A stretch of 64,000 nucleotides of DNA, taken from positions 2,852,001 to 2,916,000 of the forward strand of contig OZ241331.1 of assembly GCA_965200005.1 (NCBI GenBank), in the 5' to 3' direction. This document shows positions 27,054 to 36,382 of this stretch, piece after piece (position 1 is the stretch's first letter; every line of letters begins with the position of its first letter). The notes beneath the pieces were generated by a model. It ran no database searches. It worked only from the letters and a program-made list of their open reading frames with translations, and was not told the DNA's origin. This stretch comes from Aldehydirespirator sp965200005 (GTDB taxonomy: Bacteria > Actinomycetota > Acidimicrobiia > Acidimicrobiales > Aldehydirespiratoraceae). The position numbers and the translations under genes were made by a program.

Positions 27054-28219
27054 TGGATTTCACGCTCCCCGAGGCTGCCGAAGATTTCCGCACCGAGGTG
27101 CGCGAGTTCCTAGCTGAACATCTCACCGGCGAGATGATCACCGCGACCCGTGACGGCACCATTCACTCCCCTGAGCTTCACCGTGAGATGGCTAGACGAG
27201 GCTGGCTCTCGGGCGCTGTTCCTGCGGAACTGGGTGGCGGTGGCATGGATCCCATCTTGTTGTGCGTGATGATTGAAGAGCTTCAGTTGCAGCAAGTTCC
27301 GATTGACGGTCTTGGTGTAGCGGTGGTTGGTGTATCGATGATGCTGGAGCATGGCAATGATCATCTGCGCTCGACCGCGGTGCCTCGAGTGCTTGCTGGT
27401 GACGCGCTTGTTTGTTTCGGCTATAGCGAACCGGAGTCGGGCTCTGATGTTGCCGCAGCACGCACTCGTGCTGTGCGAGATGGCGATGAATGGATGATAA
27501 ACGGGTCAAAGATGTGGACAACACTGGCTCATGTTGCCGACTATGTGTTGCTATTGACCCGTACCGACACTGAACTGCCCAAACATCGAGGTTTGACCTT
27601 CTTTGTGGTGCCTCTTGACACTCCCGGTATTGAGATTCAGCCTGTTCACACAATGGGCACCGAACGTTCCAATGCCACGTTTTATGACAACGTGCGCCTT
27701 GGCGATGAGTGGCGATTAGGGGAGGTGAACGGCGGCTGGTCTGTCATGAAGACGGCACTCAAGTATGAGCGAGGTATCGCAGGTGGACAATTCCCGTCCC
27801 CACCTGTAATTGACGCGGCACTGGATTGGGCTCAGAGTCACCAGCGACCAGATGGCAGCTATCCCATCGACGATGACACGGCGCGCCACAAACTGATTAC
27901 TGCCATGATTGACGTGGAAATATGCCGCAGTTTTGCCTATCACACCGCTGCCCTGGCTTCGGAAGGAGCGATGTTTGGGGTGGAGGGTTCGATGACAAAA
28001 CTGTTTGCTTCTGAGGCGTACAAGAAGCATTGCAGTTGGTTCTTGGACATGATGGGAAGTGACGGACTATTGACACATGACGATCCAGATGCCCACCTGC
28101 AGGGCCGCATCGAAGAACACTTCCGCCACGCACCAGTCACAACCATCTACGGCGGCACAAGCGAGATCAGCCGAAACCTAGTAGCCGAAGTTCATCTAGG
28201 CCTCCCCCGCTCCCGCTAG
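27053..28219 (+). CDS. Acyl-CoA dehydrogenase
   Basis: A 388-residue enzyme starting MDFTLPEAAEDFRTEVREFL, with GGGAG-like GGGSite contacts in AELGGGGMDP, the FGYSEPESGSDVA active-site segment, MINGSKMWTT, and a C-terminus YGGTSEISRNLVAEVHLGLPRS. The start overlaps the stop of the preceding dehydrogenase (TAATG) with GGGAG 8 nt upstream. The two are coexpressed and may form a mixed complex. The next feature is tRNA-Pro on the same strand. Confidence 0.9.
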   Translation: MDFTLPEAAEDFRTEVREFLAEHLTGEMITATRDGTIHSPELHREMARRGWLSGAVPAELGGGGMDPILLCVMIEELQLQQVPIDGLGVAVVGVSMMLEHGNDHLRSTAVPRVLAGDALVCFGYSEPESGSDVAAARTRAVRDGDEWMINGSKMWTTLAHVADYVLLLTRTDTELPKHRGLTFFVVPLDTPGIEIQPVHTMGTERSNATFYDNVRLGDEWRLGEVNGGWSVMKTALKYERGIAGGQFPSPPVIDAALDWAQSHQRPDGSYPIDDDTARHKLITAMIDVEICRSFAYHTAALASEGAMFGVEGSMTKLFASEAYKKHCSWFLDMMGSDGLLTHDDPDAHLQGRIEEHFRHAPVTTIYGGTSEISRNLVAEVHLGLPRSR

Positions 28220-28239
28220 CGTCTAACCTGATTCGCCAA

Positions 28240-28316
28240 CGGGACGTGGCGCAGTTTGGTAGCGCACCTGCTTTGGGAGCAGGGGGTCGCCGGTTCAAAT
28301 CCGGCCGTCCCGACCA
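28240..28316 (+). tRNA. tRNA-Pro (anticodon TGG)
   Basis: A 77-nt cloverleaf. Acceptor CGGGACG pairs with CGTCCCG. The anticodon stem CCTGC/GCAGG encloses loop TTTGGGA with anticodon TGG at its centre. The T arm is CCGG-TTCAAAT-CCGG, and a genomic CCA ends the gene. It lies 20 bp after the acyl-CoA dehydrogenase stop. tRNA genes are frequent integration sites, and a defence-type gene begins on its other side, but I found no repeat of its 3' end within the window. Confidence 0.97.
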
Positions 28317-28378
28317 CGGCGCGGCAAATGTCCAGTTCACTACGGTAGCGTTGCGAGGCCAGGCTCGTCGGATCTAGG

Positions 28379-30640
28379 TTATCCCCAGTGATCTTTGATG
28401 TATTTGTGTTCATCTTCGCCATGAAACTGGTCAGTCTGATTCCCCTGCCGCACCCAGAAGTCAGTGTGTTGTTTGCTATGTAGCGGGCATGTGAACACGG
28501 GATTAGCTGAGGGAGAGACATCAACGCGACACACATCCTCACCGTCGAGTTCCTTGAACCTGATCTTGCAAAGCGAGGTCGCGGGGCCCGAGACCTTGTC
28601 CTTCATGAGTTGCATTAGGAACAGTTCGTAACCGTCGCGGTTGCTTTTCGACAGAGTCTCGTAGTCACTGCGCAATCCGACGATGCTTCCGTCATCCGCA
28701 ACTCCGATCAACAGCGTCCCGCCTTCGGCATTCATGAACCCAGAGACGGTCTTTGCGATGATCTGCTCGCTCTTGCCCTTCATCTTGGTTCCGTGACTCC
28801 AGCGTGCGCTTTGCTTGAATTCAAGCCGGTCGGACTCCCCGGAGTCGATCAAGTGTCGCAAATCAGGCCCCGGCGCGACTGGACTGTGAGAATCGAGTAG
28901 ACGCCGAAACCCGTCTCGTGTGACGGCCGCGATCAACTTGCGACGCTTATCACAAAAATCACTGTATTCGAGCTGTTCCCAACCGATTGGAAGGGCGTGA
29001 TGTTGGGCTTGACGCTTGACCCGATCCGGGTCCAATCTTGATGTCATCTGCGACCAGTATTCTCGTGGTGCCTTGCTTGAGATAGCAATGTTGTCTGACC
29101 AGTCCACGAAGGCCATGTTGGCGATCCTGTTGATCTGTGGGATCTTTGTGACGCCGTTTGACTTCAGGTACGCCTTGGGAAACAGATGATGACGCTGCAT
29201 GTCGTTGACGGGAGTCACCACTGGATCAAGCATCGCCGACACTTTCATGTCGGAGAACAGCATCTCGGCATCTAGCAGATTGAGTGCGGCCCAGTATGCA
29301 GAGAGTGGCGGTGACTTTGCAGAAGATCTGTCTAGACCATTCGGCAGAGTGATATCCCAGTAGTCGCGAGTGAACGTGTCTGTCACAATCGCATCCAGAG
29401 TGTTGCAGAACGCATCTGCATCACCAGTTGCGATATCCCGCAGCTTGTTGAGATCGGCTTCGATCTGCGTCTCCGAAGATCCTGTATAGCGGGCGGTCGT
29501 GTGAGCCATGAACCACCATCTCGCAATCACTCGCCTGAGCCTCTTGAGGCTTACATTGAAGTCCAAACGACCAATCAGCCACAGCACGTAGACGTATAGC
29601 AGAGCTGTCTGCGATGAGATCATCCGACTGGACCGGAAGCCCGCTCGGTGCAGACACTTGAGATACTCGTGCCAGTTTGTCAGGTCAAGCGCCGCCTCTT
29701 GAGCTGACTGCAAGAGACTAAACTGCTCCTCGCGACTATCAGCACTGAATTTCCCGGTCCCCAGGTTCTTGCCCCGTAGGATGGAGTAAACGAACTGTAA
29801 CCTGCCCCTGCGAAAGGCAAACCCTACGGAAACGCGCAACATCTGGTCGGGTAGCGGCGCAATGAAGTGGTTGTACGGCGATGACCCTGACAGAGTCGGA
29901 GTCTTAGCCGCGCGCGAGAACTCTTCAAGTTCGCGGCGTCCTTTCTCCCAAAACACCGACATGAGCGTCAGGATGAAGTCGCCATGATTAAGTCGCACAC
30001 CTTCGCTGTTGATACGCACGAACACATCAGCAACATGTTCTTCATCAATCGTGGAGTCGAGTTCAATCGCCCGGAACGGGTAGTTCTGAAGGTCCTTCAG
30101 GCGATCAAGTGCTTCGTGAAGCCGGTTCTGTTCTTCTGCCGCAATTGGCTCACCCCGGTGTCTCTCCAAGCGCCTGAGAAATCCGGTCGCAAAAGTTAGG
30201 AAGCTGCCGGCAAAAACTTCTGAGACATCGGGTATGAACTCAGGATCCTTACAAATTGCAGCATCGGTCACTTCGAACTTCTGGTCATTCGGGCGGAATG
30301 CAATCGAGATCCGCTGTTCTGTGTAGTCCTTGCCCACAACAGGGAGACCCTTAATGACGGCATAGAGCGATGTCAGCCGCTGCTGACCGTCAACGATGAG
30401 CAACGACGGAGCTGACTGCTTGTCATCTGTGCCGATCTGCCGCCCCTCTGCGCCAGTGGACCAAAAGAGTAAGCAACCAACCGGAAAGCCCTTGTACATG
30501 GAGTCGAATAGGTCGCGCACCCTTGCGTTTGACCACACGAAAGGACGCTGCATGTCCGGTAGGGCGATCTCGCCTAGTCTGACCTTCGAGAGCAGCCCTC
30601 CAAGGCTGTAGTTGACATCCTTGAAGACCGTGATTGCCAC
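28379..30640 (-). CDS. DUF262/DUF1524 (GmrSD-like) protein with C-terminal AlbA_2 domain
   Basis: A 753-residue protein in three parts. The DUF262 N-terminus (about 1-230) has ALPDMQRPFVW and the nucleotide-binding IVDGQQRLTSLY. A DUF1524-like HNH region around residue 485 (MQRHHLFPKAYL, then INRIANMAF) resembles the GmrD nuclease half. From about residue 593 a Schlafen/AlbA_2 domain follows (ESDRLEFKQSARW, FMNAEGGTLLIGVADDG). GmrSD proteins are type IV restriction enzymes cutting modified phage DNA; AlbA_2 domains bind nucleic acid or NTP. A GTG start follows AGGAGG. It stands alone beside tRNA-Pro, a typical place for a defence gene. An anti-phage role is inferred, not shown. Confidence 0.82.
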   Translation of the reverse strand: MAITVFKDVNYSLGGLLSKVRLGEIALPDMQRPFVWSNARVRDLFDSMYKGFPVGCLLFWSTGAEGRQIGTDDKQSAPSLLIVDGQQRLTSLYAVIKGLPVVGKDYTEQRISIAFRPNDQKFEVTDAAICKDPEFIPDVSEVFAGSFLTFATGFLRRLERHRGEPIAAEEQNRLHEALDRLKDLQNYPFRAIELDSTIDEEHVADVFVRINSEGVRLNHGDFILTLMSVFWEKGRRELEEFSRAAKTPTLSGSSPYNHFIAPLPDQMLRVSVGFAFRRGRLQFVYSILRGKNLGTGKFSADSREEQFSLLQSAQEAALDLTNWHEYLKCLHRAGFRSSRMISSQTALLYVYVLWLIGRLDFNVSLKRLRRVIARWWFMAHTTARYTGSSETQIEADLNKLRDIATGDADAFCNTLDAIVTDTFTRDYWDITLPNGLDRSSAKSPPLSAYWAALNLLDAEMLFSDMKVSAMLDPVVTPVNDMQRHHLFPKAYLKSNGVTKIPQINRIANMAFVDWSDNIAISSKAPREYWSQMTSRLDPDRVKRQAQHHALPIGWEQLEYSDFCDKRRKLIAAVTRDGFRRLLDSHSPVAPGPDLRHLIDSGESDRLEFKQSARWSHGTKMKGKSEQIIAKTVSGFMNAEGGTLLIGVADDGSIVGLRSDYETLSKSNRDGYELFLMQLMKDKVSGPATSLCKIRFKELDGEDVCRVDVSPSANPVFTCPLHSKQHTDFWVRQGNQTDQFHGEDEHKYIKDHWG

Positions 30641-30823
30641 TCTGCGTCTCCCTCCTAGCGGACCAATTCAACGATACCGCGCCGGTCTTGGTTGGTCGTT
30701 GGCAGCGGTATACAACTAAGGTCATGTGTCTATCAGATGGAACAGAACTGCCGGTTAAGGCTCTAGTTGTGAGAGTTCGAGGAGTGTGAAGTTGCTGGTA
30801 TCTGTCGGCGTCCGGTGCCCTCG

Positions 30824-32389
30824 ATGAGCCAACTGCACGAGGCGCAGCACCACTTCCGCCCAATTGAGCGCTACATAGCACCTCGCTCGTTTGGTGATGC
30901 TCTGGCGGCACTTCGTGAGTTTGGTGAGTCGGCGAGGGTGATTGCCGGTGGCACGGACTTGTTGTTGGAGTTGAGTCGCGGGATAAAGACTCATGTTGAC
31001 ACTCTCATTGACTTGAGTGTCATTGACGGGCTTGATGTGATCTCAGTTGACGAGGATCAGGTTGTGCTCGGCCCACAGGTCACCCACGGCCAAGTAGTTG
31101 GTTTGCCGGAGATGCGGCAGGTGGGCTTGCCACTGGCACAGGCATGTCTTGAGGTCGGGTCTCCCCAGTTGCGTAACCGAGCAACGATCGCAGGCAACAT
31201 CGTTACTGCTAGCCCTGCAAACGACACGATCTCGGCGCTATATGCCCTCGGTGCTGAAGTCAAAGTCGCATCAGCAGACGGAAAACATCGAACACAACCG
31301 ATCGATCAGTTCGTCACAGGTTTCCGAACGACCTCGCTAGAGCCCACAGAACTTGTCGAAGCGATCTCCTTTCCACCTCTCGGAGGTAACCGTCGAGGCA
31401 TATTCGTGAAACTCGGTTTGCGTAAGATTCAAGCCATCTCCGTCGTTCACGCAGCAGCCGTTGTCACCGAAGACTCCAGCGGCAGGGTGACCGAACTAGT
31501 ACTTGCGCTGGGAAGCGTTGGCCCAACCGTCGAGCTGGTGCCTGAGGCGGCGTCGCTGGCGGTCGGAAAGCCACTGGCGGAGAGTGCGGCAACGGTGGCT
31601 GCGGCGGCGCGTGAACTCGTCACACCCATCGACGACCTGCGTTCAACTGCTGACTACAGGAGTCACACCGTCGAGGTCGTAGTGAGGCGCGCCCTAACCT
31701 CGCTGGCCAACCACACCGAGGGATCAACGTGGCCAGATGACCCGCCGCCTCGCCTGCGGGTTGGCCAACCGCCCGGTCGACGCGCCTATTCGATGAGTTC
31801 ATCGGGTGCATGCCATACGTCAGACAACGACGCCGTCGCCTGCACCATCAACGGCGTTGAGCGCACCGCCGCGAACGCTGCTTCCCGAACGCTGCTTGAC
31901 TGGTTGCGTTTCGATGTTGGGCTGACGGGCACCAAAGAAGGATGTGCTGAAGGCGAGTGCGGTGCTTGCACGGTTCACCTCGACGGCCAGGCCGTACTGG
32001 CTTGCCTGGTTCCAGCGGCTAGAGCTGCCGGTTGCGAGATCACAACCGTGGAGGGGATCGCCCCGCCGGACGGGGATCTGCACCCTGTCCAAGAAGCACT
32101 CGCAAGCAGTTGCGGGGTGCAATGCGGGTTCTGCACCCCGGGCTTCGTGATGAGCGCTGCAATGCTCGACCAGGAGGTACCAAACCCCACGAGAGACCAG
32201 GTAACCCATGCGTTGTCGGGCAACCTCTGTCGCTGCACCGGTTACTACCCGATCATCGATGCCTTATCAGTGCAATCCGCCCACGATGCAGCAATCGGCG
32301 CAGCGGTTGCCGTCAGCCATCTGGAAAACGTTGCCGTTGCCAATCCAGCTGTGGTCGGCAAGGAGCAACAGGAGGTGGCAGCAAGTTGA
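30824..32389 (+). CDS. Molybdenum hydroxylase FAD subunit fused to [2Fe-2S] subunit
   Basis: A 521-residue fusion. Residues about 10-290 are the FAD-binding CoxM-type domain (RVIAGGTDLLLELSRG, RNRATIAGNIVTASPANDT). A Pro/Arg-rich linker leads to a CoxS-type ferredoxin domain with GCAEGECGACTVHLDG and second-cluster motifs CGVQCGFCTPGF and LSGNLCRCTGYYP. Usually these are two genes, or are fused with the iron-sulfur part first, as in XdhA; here FAD comes first. An ATG at 31793 in the linker may be the old start of the second gene. The stop overlaps the large-subunit start (TTGA). Confidence 0.88.
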   Translation: MSQLHEAQHHFRPIERYIAPRSFGDALAALREFGESARVIAGGTDLLLELSRGIKTHVDTLIDLSVIDGLDVISVDEDQVVLGPQVTHGQVVGLPEMRQVGLPLAQACLEVGSPQLRNRATIAGNIVTASPANDTISALYALGAEVKVASADGKHRTQPIDQFVTGFRTTSLEPTELVEAISFPPLGGNRRGIFVKLGLRKIQAISVVHAAAVVTEDSSGRVTELVLALGSVGPTVELVPEAASLAVGKPLAESAATVAAAARELVTPIDDLRSTADYRSHTVEVVVRRALTSLANHTEGSTWPDDPPPRLRVGQPPGRRAYSMSSSGACHTSDNDAVACTINGVERTAANAASRTLLDWLRFDVGLTGTKEGCAEGECGACTVHLDGQAVLACLVPAARAAGCEITTVEGIAPPDGDLHPVQEALASSCGVQCGFCTPGFVMSAAMLDQEVPNPTRDQVTHALSGNLCRCTGYYPIIDALSVQSAHDAAIGAAVAVSHLENVAVANPAVVGKEQQEVAAS

Positions 32390-34638
32390 GCGTCGGTCGC
32401 AACGAGCCGCGCATCGACGCAGCTTCCAAGCTCACCGGCGCGGCCGCGTATCCGAGTGACCGGATCCCCGATAATGCCCTGTGGCTAATGGCGGTGTTCA
32501 CCGATCAGCCTCATGCTCGTCTTAGGAAACTTGACCTGAGCGGCGCGCTCGAGGTGCCCGGAGTTCTGGCTGTGCTGGGTTCGGCCGACGTTCCAGTGAA
32601 TGAGTTCGGGCTGACGATGAAAGACCACGCAGTGTTCATCGGGCTCGAACACAGTGGCCGCAGCCCAGTGGCATGCGATGTGTCACGCTGGGAAGCTGAT
32701 CGCCTTGCGGCGGTGATAGCCGAGACACCCGAAGCAGCCCACGCCGGTGCCGCCGCTATCGAAGCGCACTGGGAAGCCCTTGAGGTGCACGCGGATCTCG
32801 ACGAGTCGCTGTCATCTCAAACGCTGATCCATCCCGAGAACAACAAGCCCACCAACGTCTACCACTCGTTGCGGATCCGCAAGGGCGACATGGACCAGGG
32901 CTGGGCTAAGGCAGATGCGATCGTTGAGTCGACCTACGAGTTCCCACTGCAGGAACATGCATACCTGCAACCTGAGGCAGGTCTGTCATATGTCGACGAG
33001 AAGGGTCGAGTAACGGTCGAGGTCGCCGGCCAATGGACTCACGAAGATCGTGAACAGATAGCGCACGCCCTAGATCTTCCCGAAGAGGACGTTCGGGTTA
33101 TATACCCAGCCATCGGTGGGGCGTTTGGTGGCCGTGAAGACATCTCAATCCAGATCGTGCTGGCGCTCGCGGCGATGCGGTTGCATCAGCGAGGCATCGA
33201 CCGGCCGGTGGCGACGGTCTGGTCTCGCGAGGAGTCGATCGTCGGTCACGGCAAGCGCCATCGGGGGCGCATCACCGCCCGATGGGGAGCCTCACGGGAT
33301 GGACGCATCACCGCGGTCAAAAGCACTGCCTGGCTAGATGCTGGTGCTTACAACTTCACGTCGAACAAGGTGCTCGGCAACTGCCACCTTCATCAGGCCG
33401 GGCCATATGAAGTGCCGAACGCCGAGATCGACAGCCTTGCTGTTTATACGAATGCAACACCTGCGGGTGCGTTCCGTGGCTTTGGCGCACCTCAAGCTGC
33501 GTTCGCAGCAGAGAGCCAGATCAACAAGCTTGCTGAGGCGCTCGGCATCGATCCAGTCGAGATCCGCCTCATTAACGCCTTGCATGACGGCAGCATTGGA
33601 ATTACCCAATCGCTGATGCCAGTCGGCGTGACGATGCGGGAAGTGATCTCTGGGTGCGAGGAGGCCGTGTCTCAAGCTCCAGTAGAGGTTGAGCATTCAC
33701 ACTTCAGTCCTTTCCCGTCGCTTCCTGCAACACCATCTGCGCTGCGCCGGGGGCGTGGTTACGGGTGCTCGTTTAAGAACGTAGGTTTTTCGTTCGGTTT
33801 CCCTGAGCGCTGTGAAGCTTCCATCGTCTTGCATGGTCGGGCTGATTCGGATAAGCCGGAGCGGGCCGATCTATTTCATGCTGGTGCCGAGGTCGGCCAA
33901 GGCAACCACACCGTTCTGGTGCAAATGGCCGCCGAAGCAACCGGTGTCGATCCCGAGCGCATCACCCATCACTTTTCCGACACCGCATCTTCTGGTGATG
34001 CAGGTTCGGCGTCGGCTTCCCGTTTGACGTTCATGGCTGGCAACTCAATCCTCGGTGCTGCCGAGGAAGCCGAGAAGGCTTGGCGAGATGGGCAGCGTCC
34101 TGCCGTAGGCAAGTTCCGATTCGTACCGCCACCAACAGAGCCGCTCGATCCAGCTGATGGCTCGTGCATGCCGAACTTCTCTTACGGCTATGTCGCCCAA
34201 TGTGTGGAGCTAACCGTTGACACCGAGACTGGTCACATCCGTGTTGACCGGGTCGTGAGTACTCATGATGTGGGTCGCGCGATCAACCCTGCTCTTGTGG
34301 TTGGACAGATCGAGGGCGCTGTTGTTCAAGCCCACGGCTATGCCCTGAGCGAGAACATGCAATCTGTAGGTGGCCGCCTAAAGAACATGCGCCTGAGTAC
34401 ATATCTAATGCCGGGCATTGCCGACATACCGTCCCAGGTGGACAGTGTCGTTCTAGAACTGGCTGACCCGTTAGGCCCCTGGGGTGCGAGAGGCATGGCC
34501 GAAATGGGCATGATCCCTTACGCACCCGCACTCACTGCGGCCTTACACGACGCCACCGGTGTCTGGTTCAACTCCTTCCCCCTAACCCCAGACCGAGTAA
34601 TCGCAGGCCTCACCGACGGATCAAGTGCGAGCGTGTAG
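32386..34638 (+). CDS. Xanthine dehydrogenase-family molybdopterin-binding subunit
   Basis: A 750-residue large subunit. The start is the TTG at 32386, overlapping the previous stop, with AGGAGG 10 nt upstream. Longer in-frame extension is antisense-like. It carries the family's GGAFGGREDISIQ, the cofactor-contacting GAFRGFGAPQAAFA and a late GARGMAEMGMIP with the region for the catalytic Glu. With the FAD/FeS fusion it hydroxylates an N-heterocycle or aldehyde. Purine and nicotinate hydroxylases are relatives; with deaminases elsewhere in the window a purine or nicotinate-type substrate is plausible (inference). Confidence 0.88.
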   Translation: MSVGRNEPRIDAASKLTGAAAYPSDRIPDNALWLMAVFTDQPHARLRKLDLSGALEVPGVLAVLGSADVPVNEFGLTMKDHAVFIGLEHSGRSPVACDVSRWEADRLAAVIAETPEAAHAGAAAIEAHWEALEVHADLDESLSSQTLIHPENNKPTNVYHSLRIRKGDMDQGWAKADAIVESTYEFPLQEHAYLQPEAGLSYVDEKGRVTVEVAGQWTHEDREQIAHALDLPEEDVRVIYPAIGGAFGGREDISIQIVLALAAMRLHQRGIDRPVATVWSREESIVGHGKRHRGRITARWGASRDGRITAVKSTAWLDAGAYNFTSNKVLGNCHLHQAGPYEVPNAEIDSLAVYTNATPAGAFRGFGAPQAAFAAESQINKLAEALGIDPVEIRLINALHDGSIGITQSLMPVGVTMREVISGCEEAVSQAPVEVEHSHFSPFPSLPATPSALRRGRGYGCSFKNVGFSFGFPERCEASIVLHGRADSDKPERADLFHAGAEVGQGNHTVLVQMAAEATGVDPERITHHFSDTASSGDAGSASASRLTFMAGNSILGAAEEAEKAWRDGQRPAVGKFRFVPPPTEPLDPADGSCMPNFSYGYVAQCVELTVDTETGHIRVDRVVSTHDVGRAINPALVVGQIEGAVVQAHGYALSENMQSVGGRLKNMRLSTYLMPGIADIPSQVDSVVLELADPLGPWGARGMAEMGMIPYAPALTAALHDATGVWFNSFPLTPDRVIAGLTDGSSASV

Positions 34639-34712
34639 CGAACACGGCCCTAAGGCCACTGAGCAGTGTCAGATTGAGGTCTCGAAGGGATCGGTCTCAG
34701 CCGTGTCAATGG

Positions 34713-35237
34713 TCAGACGCCCAGCAACTTCTGGATGTCGTCTAGCAGCGACGCCGGAGACCTCTGATCGGCCATCGACATACGAAATCCAACAGCCTTC
34801 GGCTTTACCTCTCTTTGGCGATCCTGCTCTGAACGCACGTCCCGGACATGCCAAATGCGGTCGGTGCATAGCAACTCTCGATCACCGGTCCAGACCTCCC
34901 CATCAAACAAGACGGCTGTTGCCGCCACATAGGAGTCCGCGAAAGACATTCGGTAGAATTGTCGAATACGTGCCGCGGCGCGATGGACAGGCAGATTCGT
35001 CCGTACGATGCGAAGCGCTGCGATTAAGTCATCAATGAGGCCATCCACCTCATCAACCGGGAACATTCGGGACAGCACCGACTCAAGTTCCCCAATTGTT
35101 GCCATTGACATCCGTGACCCTTCTGGCACCTCCTTACTCAGGAGACTCCTAAGCTCGTGACTCACAAGCGCACGAGTCTTCAGGTGTTGAGCAACGACCC
35201 AAGAGTCAAGTACAACCTCACGAGGACCTGTTTGCAC
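34713..35237 (-). CDS. PIN-domain toxin
   Basis: A 174-residue protein with a PIN fold (about residues 8-125): first Asp in VVLDSWVVA, Glu in TIGELESVL, then SFADSYVAATAVLFDGEVWTGD with the last acidic residues. These make the Mg-dependent RNase site. A C-terminal tail of about 50 residues is longer than in most VapC proteins. It starts with GTG 25 bp after the stop of a 50-residue protein that is probably its antitoxin. The likely action is cleavage of tRNA or other RNA when released. Confidence 0.82.
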   Translation of the reverse strand: MQTGPREVVLDSWVVAQHLKTRALVSHELRSLLSKEVPEGSRMSMATIGELESVLSRMFPVDEVDGLIDDLIAALRIVRTNLPVHRAAARIRQFYRMSFADSYVAATAVLFDGEVWTGDRELLCTDRIWHVRDVRSEQDRQREVKPKAVGFRMSMADQRSPASLLDDIQKLLGV

Positions 35238-35262
35238 CGATTGGAACCCAAAGGGAAGAGAT

Positions 35263-35415
35263 TCAGAATCCGAAGAGTTCGTCGATCTCGTCGGGAGTCA
35301 GACTCCGGGCTTTCGGCAGCATGTTCTCGCGGCTGAGGCCCGCCAAGAATCGCTCCATCGCCCTCTTCCGCTCGCCCGATTGTTGTTCGTAGAGGTCTGT
35401 TTCCGATTTTTCCAT
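35263..35415 (-). CDS. Small antitoxin-like protein (50 residues)
   Basis: ATG at 35415 to TGA at 35263. The product begins MEKSETDLYEQQSGERKRAM and ends with the acidic PDEIDELFGF. It is highly charged and helical in character, like the toxin-binding tails of short antitoxins that lack a recognised DNA-binding domain. Its position just upstream of the PIN toxin gene supports the antitoxin reading. I do not recognise the family. Confidence 0.6.
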   Translation of the reverse strand: MEKSETDLYEQQSGERKRAMERFLAGLSRENMLPKARSLTPDEIDELFGF

Positions 35416-35454
35416 GAAGCTCAGTGTAGTTCACCCTCGACCGATTGCTACCGA

Positions 35455-35783
35455 CTAGCGGTGGGGCGATCGTTCGAGATCGCGCGGGCCTGAGCGGATC
35501 ATGGCGGAGACGTCCGAGAGCGACACGGGCGCGAAGCCCGTCACGTCAACACTGAGATTGATCATCCTGCCCTTCTGGCCCACAACTCGTGAACGTGGCC
35601 GTGCAGAAGCCATTGACCCTTATCCTCTGGGCGAAACTCGACGTAGCGATCCTTGAGACTGGGGTTCCGATAGGGGAAGTGATTCACCAGCACATCGGTT
35701 CCGTCAACATCGAGCAATTGAGACACTGCGTGAACTGGAACGTGCGTCGCAAGTGCAGACAAGAGTCGCGGATTTCTGTAGCT
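35455..35783 (-). pseudogene. Metallophosphoesterase remnant (COG4186-like)
   Basis: The C-terminal part of a calcineurin-like phosphoesterase is readable in two frames. YRNPRLLSALATHVPVHAV, DVLVNHFPY and LLHGHVHELW end at an early TGA at 35562. After a one-base shift near 35585-35592 the family's ending continues as GRMINLSVDVTGFAPVSLSD to a TAG at 35455. The metal-site GHVH is kept, but the N-terminal half with DxH and GNHD is missing. A decayed gene next to toxin and IS remnants. Confidence 0.7.
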
Positions 35784-36359
35784 CCGAGTTGAACTGACCC
35801 TGCATGTCCGCTACCGTGCTGCAGCAATGTTGCGGCGGCTCAAGAGCGAACACACTCTTCCGACCTCTCTTGACCCTCAAAACCGCCCGCCGCTCAGCCA
35901 CAGGATGCCATCTCTTGAATCCGGCAATTGCTTGACTCAATTGCTGCCGAGCCCCCCCCCCGCAGCCCTATAGAGCTCAACCAGACCTAAATCACCGGCG
36001 CAACTCAACTTCCTCAGTTTCGCTTCTAATCGCCTCACGCCAACCATCAGTTGACGTTTCGAGGGTCCCAGCTTCGACGCGCGCGATCCCCCAACCACCT
36101 GAGATCTCCCCACTCGACACTGCTAACGCAAAGGGGCGGGTGCGTGGCGCTCACCTGACACCAGGCGCTCGTGATCCGCCGTCATGAAGCATCCAGAGTC
36201 TCGGCCACAACAAATGTGAACTGCTCAATGCGTCTGTTGGGATTATAGCTACGTCACATTGGTTCGTGAGATTCGTGACCACCATTAACCAAGCATGAGA
36301 ATCAACATCTGTCCCACAACAAGGCCTCAAGCAAGGCTTTCAATAAACACGAAAAAAAT
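35784..36359. other. Decayed intergenic region with a possible gene end
   Basis: About 575 bp with no intact gene. On the minus strand 35992-36150 is open and reads protein-like (SSGEISGGWGIARVEAG, then TSTDGWREAIRSETEEVELR and a stop). It lacks a beginning and I cannot name it. A run of 10 C occurs at 35952-35961. The DNA from 36240 to 36359 is AT-rich and holds nothing I recognise, up to the first IS end at 36360. Confidence 0.4.
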
Positions 36360-36382
36360 GGCGGCCACTTACGTAACTAGCC
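36360..36382 (+). repeat. Terminal sequence of the IS, left copy
   Basis: Reads GGCGGCCACTTACGTAACTA followed by GCC. It matches the reverse complement of 39050-39072 at 20 of 23 positions. The core ACTTACGTA-CTAGCC probably belongs to the element's terminal inverted repeat. The outer bases may be target DNA. Confidence 0.6.

Noticed and set aside
28240..30640. Genomic island bounded by tRNA-Pro attachment repeats
   Set aside because: I found no second copy of the tRNA 3' end and no integrase in the window, so only a single defence-type gene next to a tRNA is claimed.
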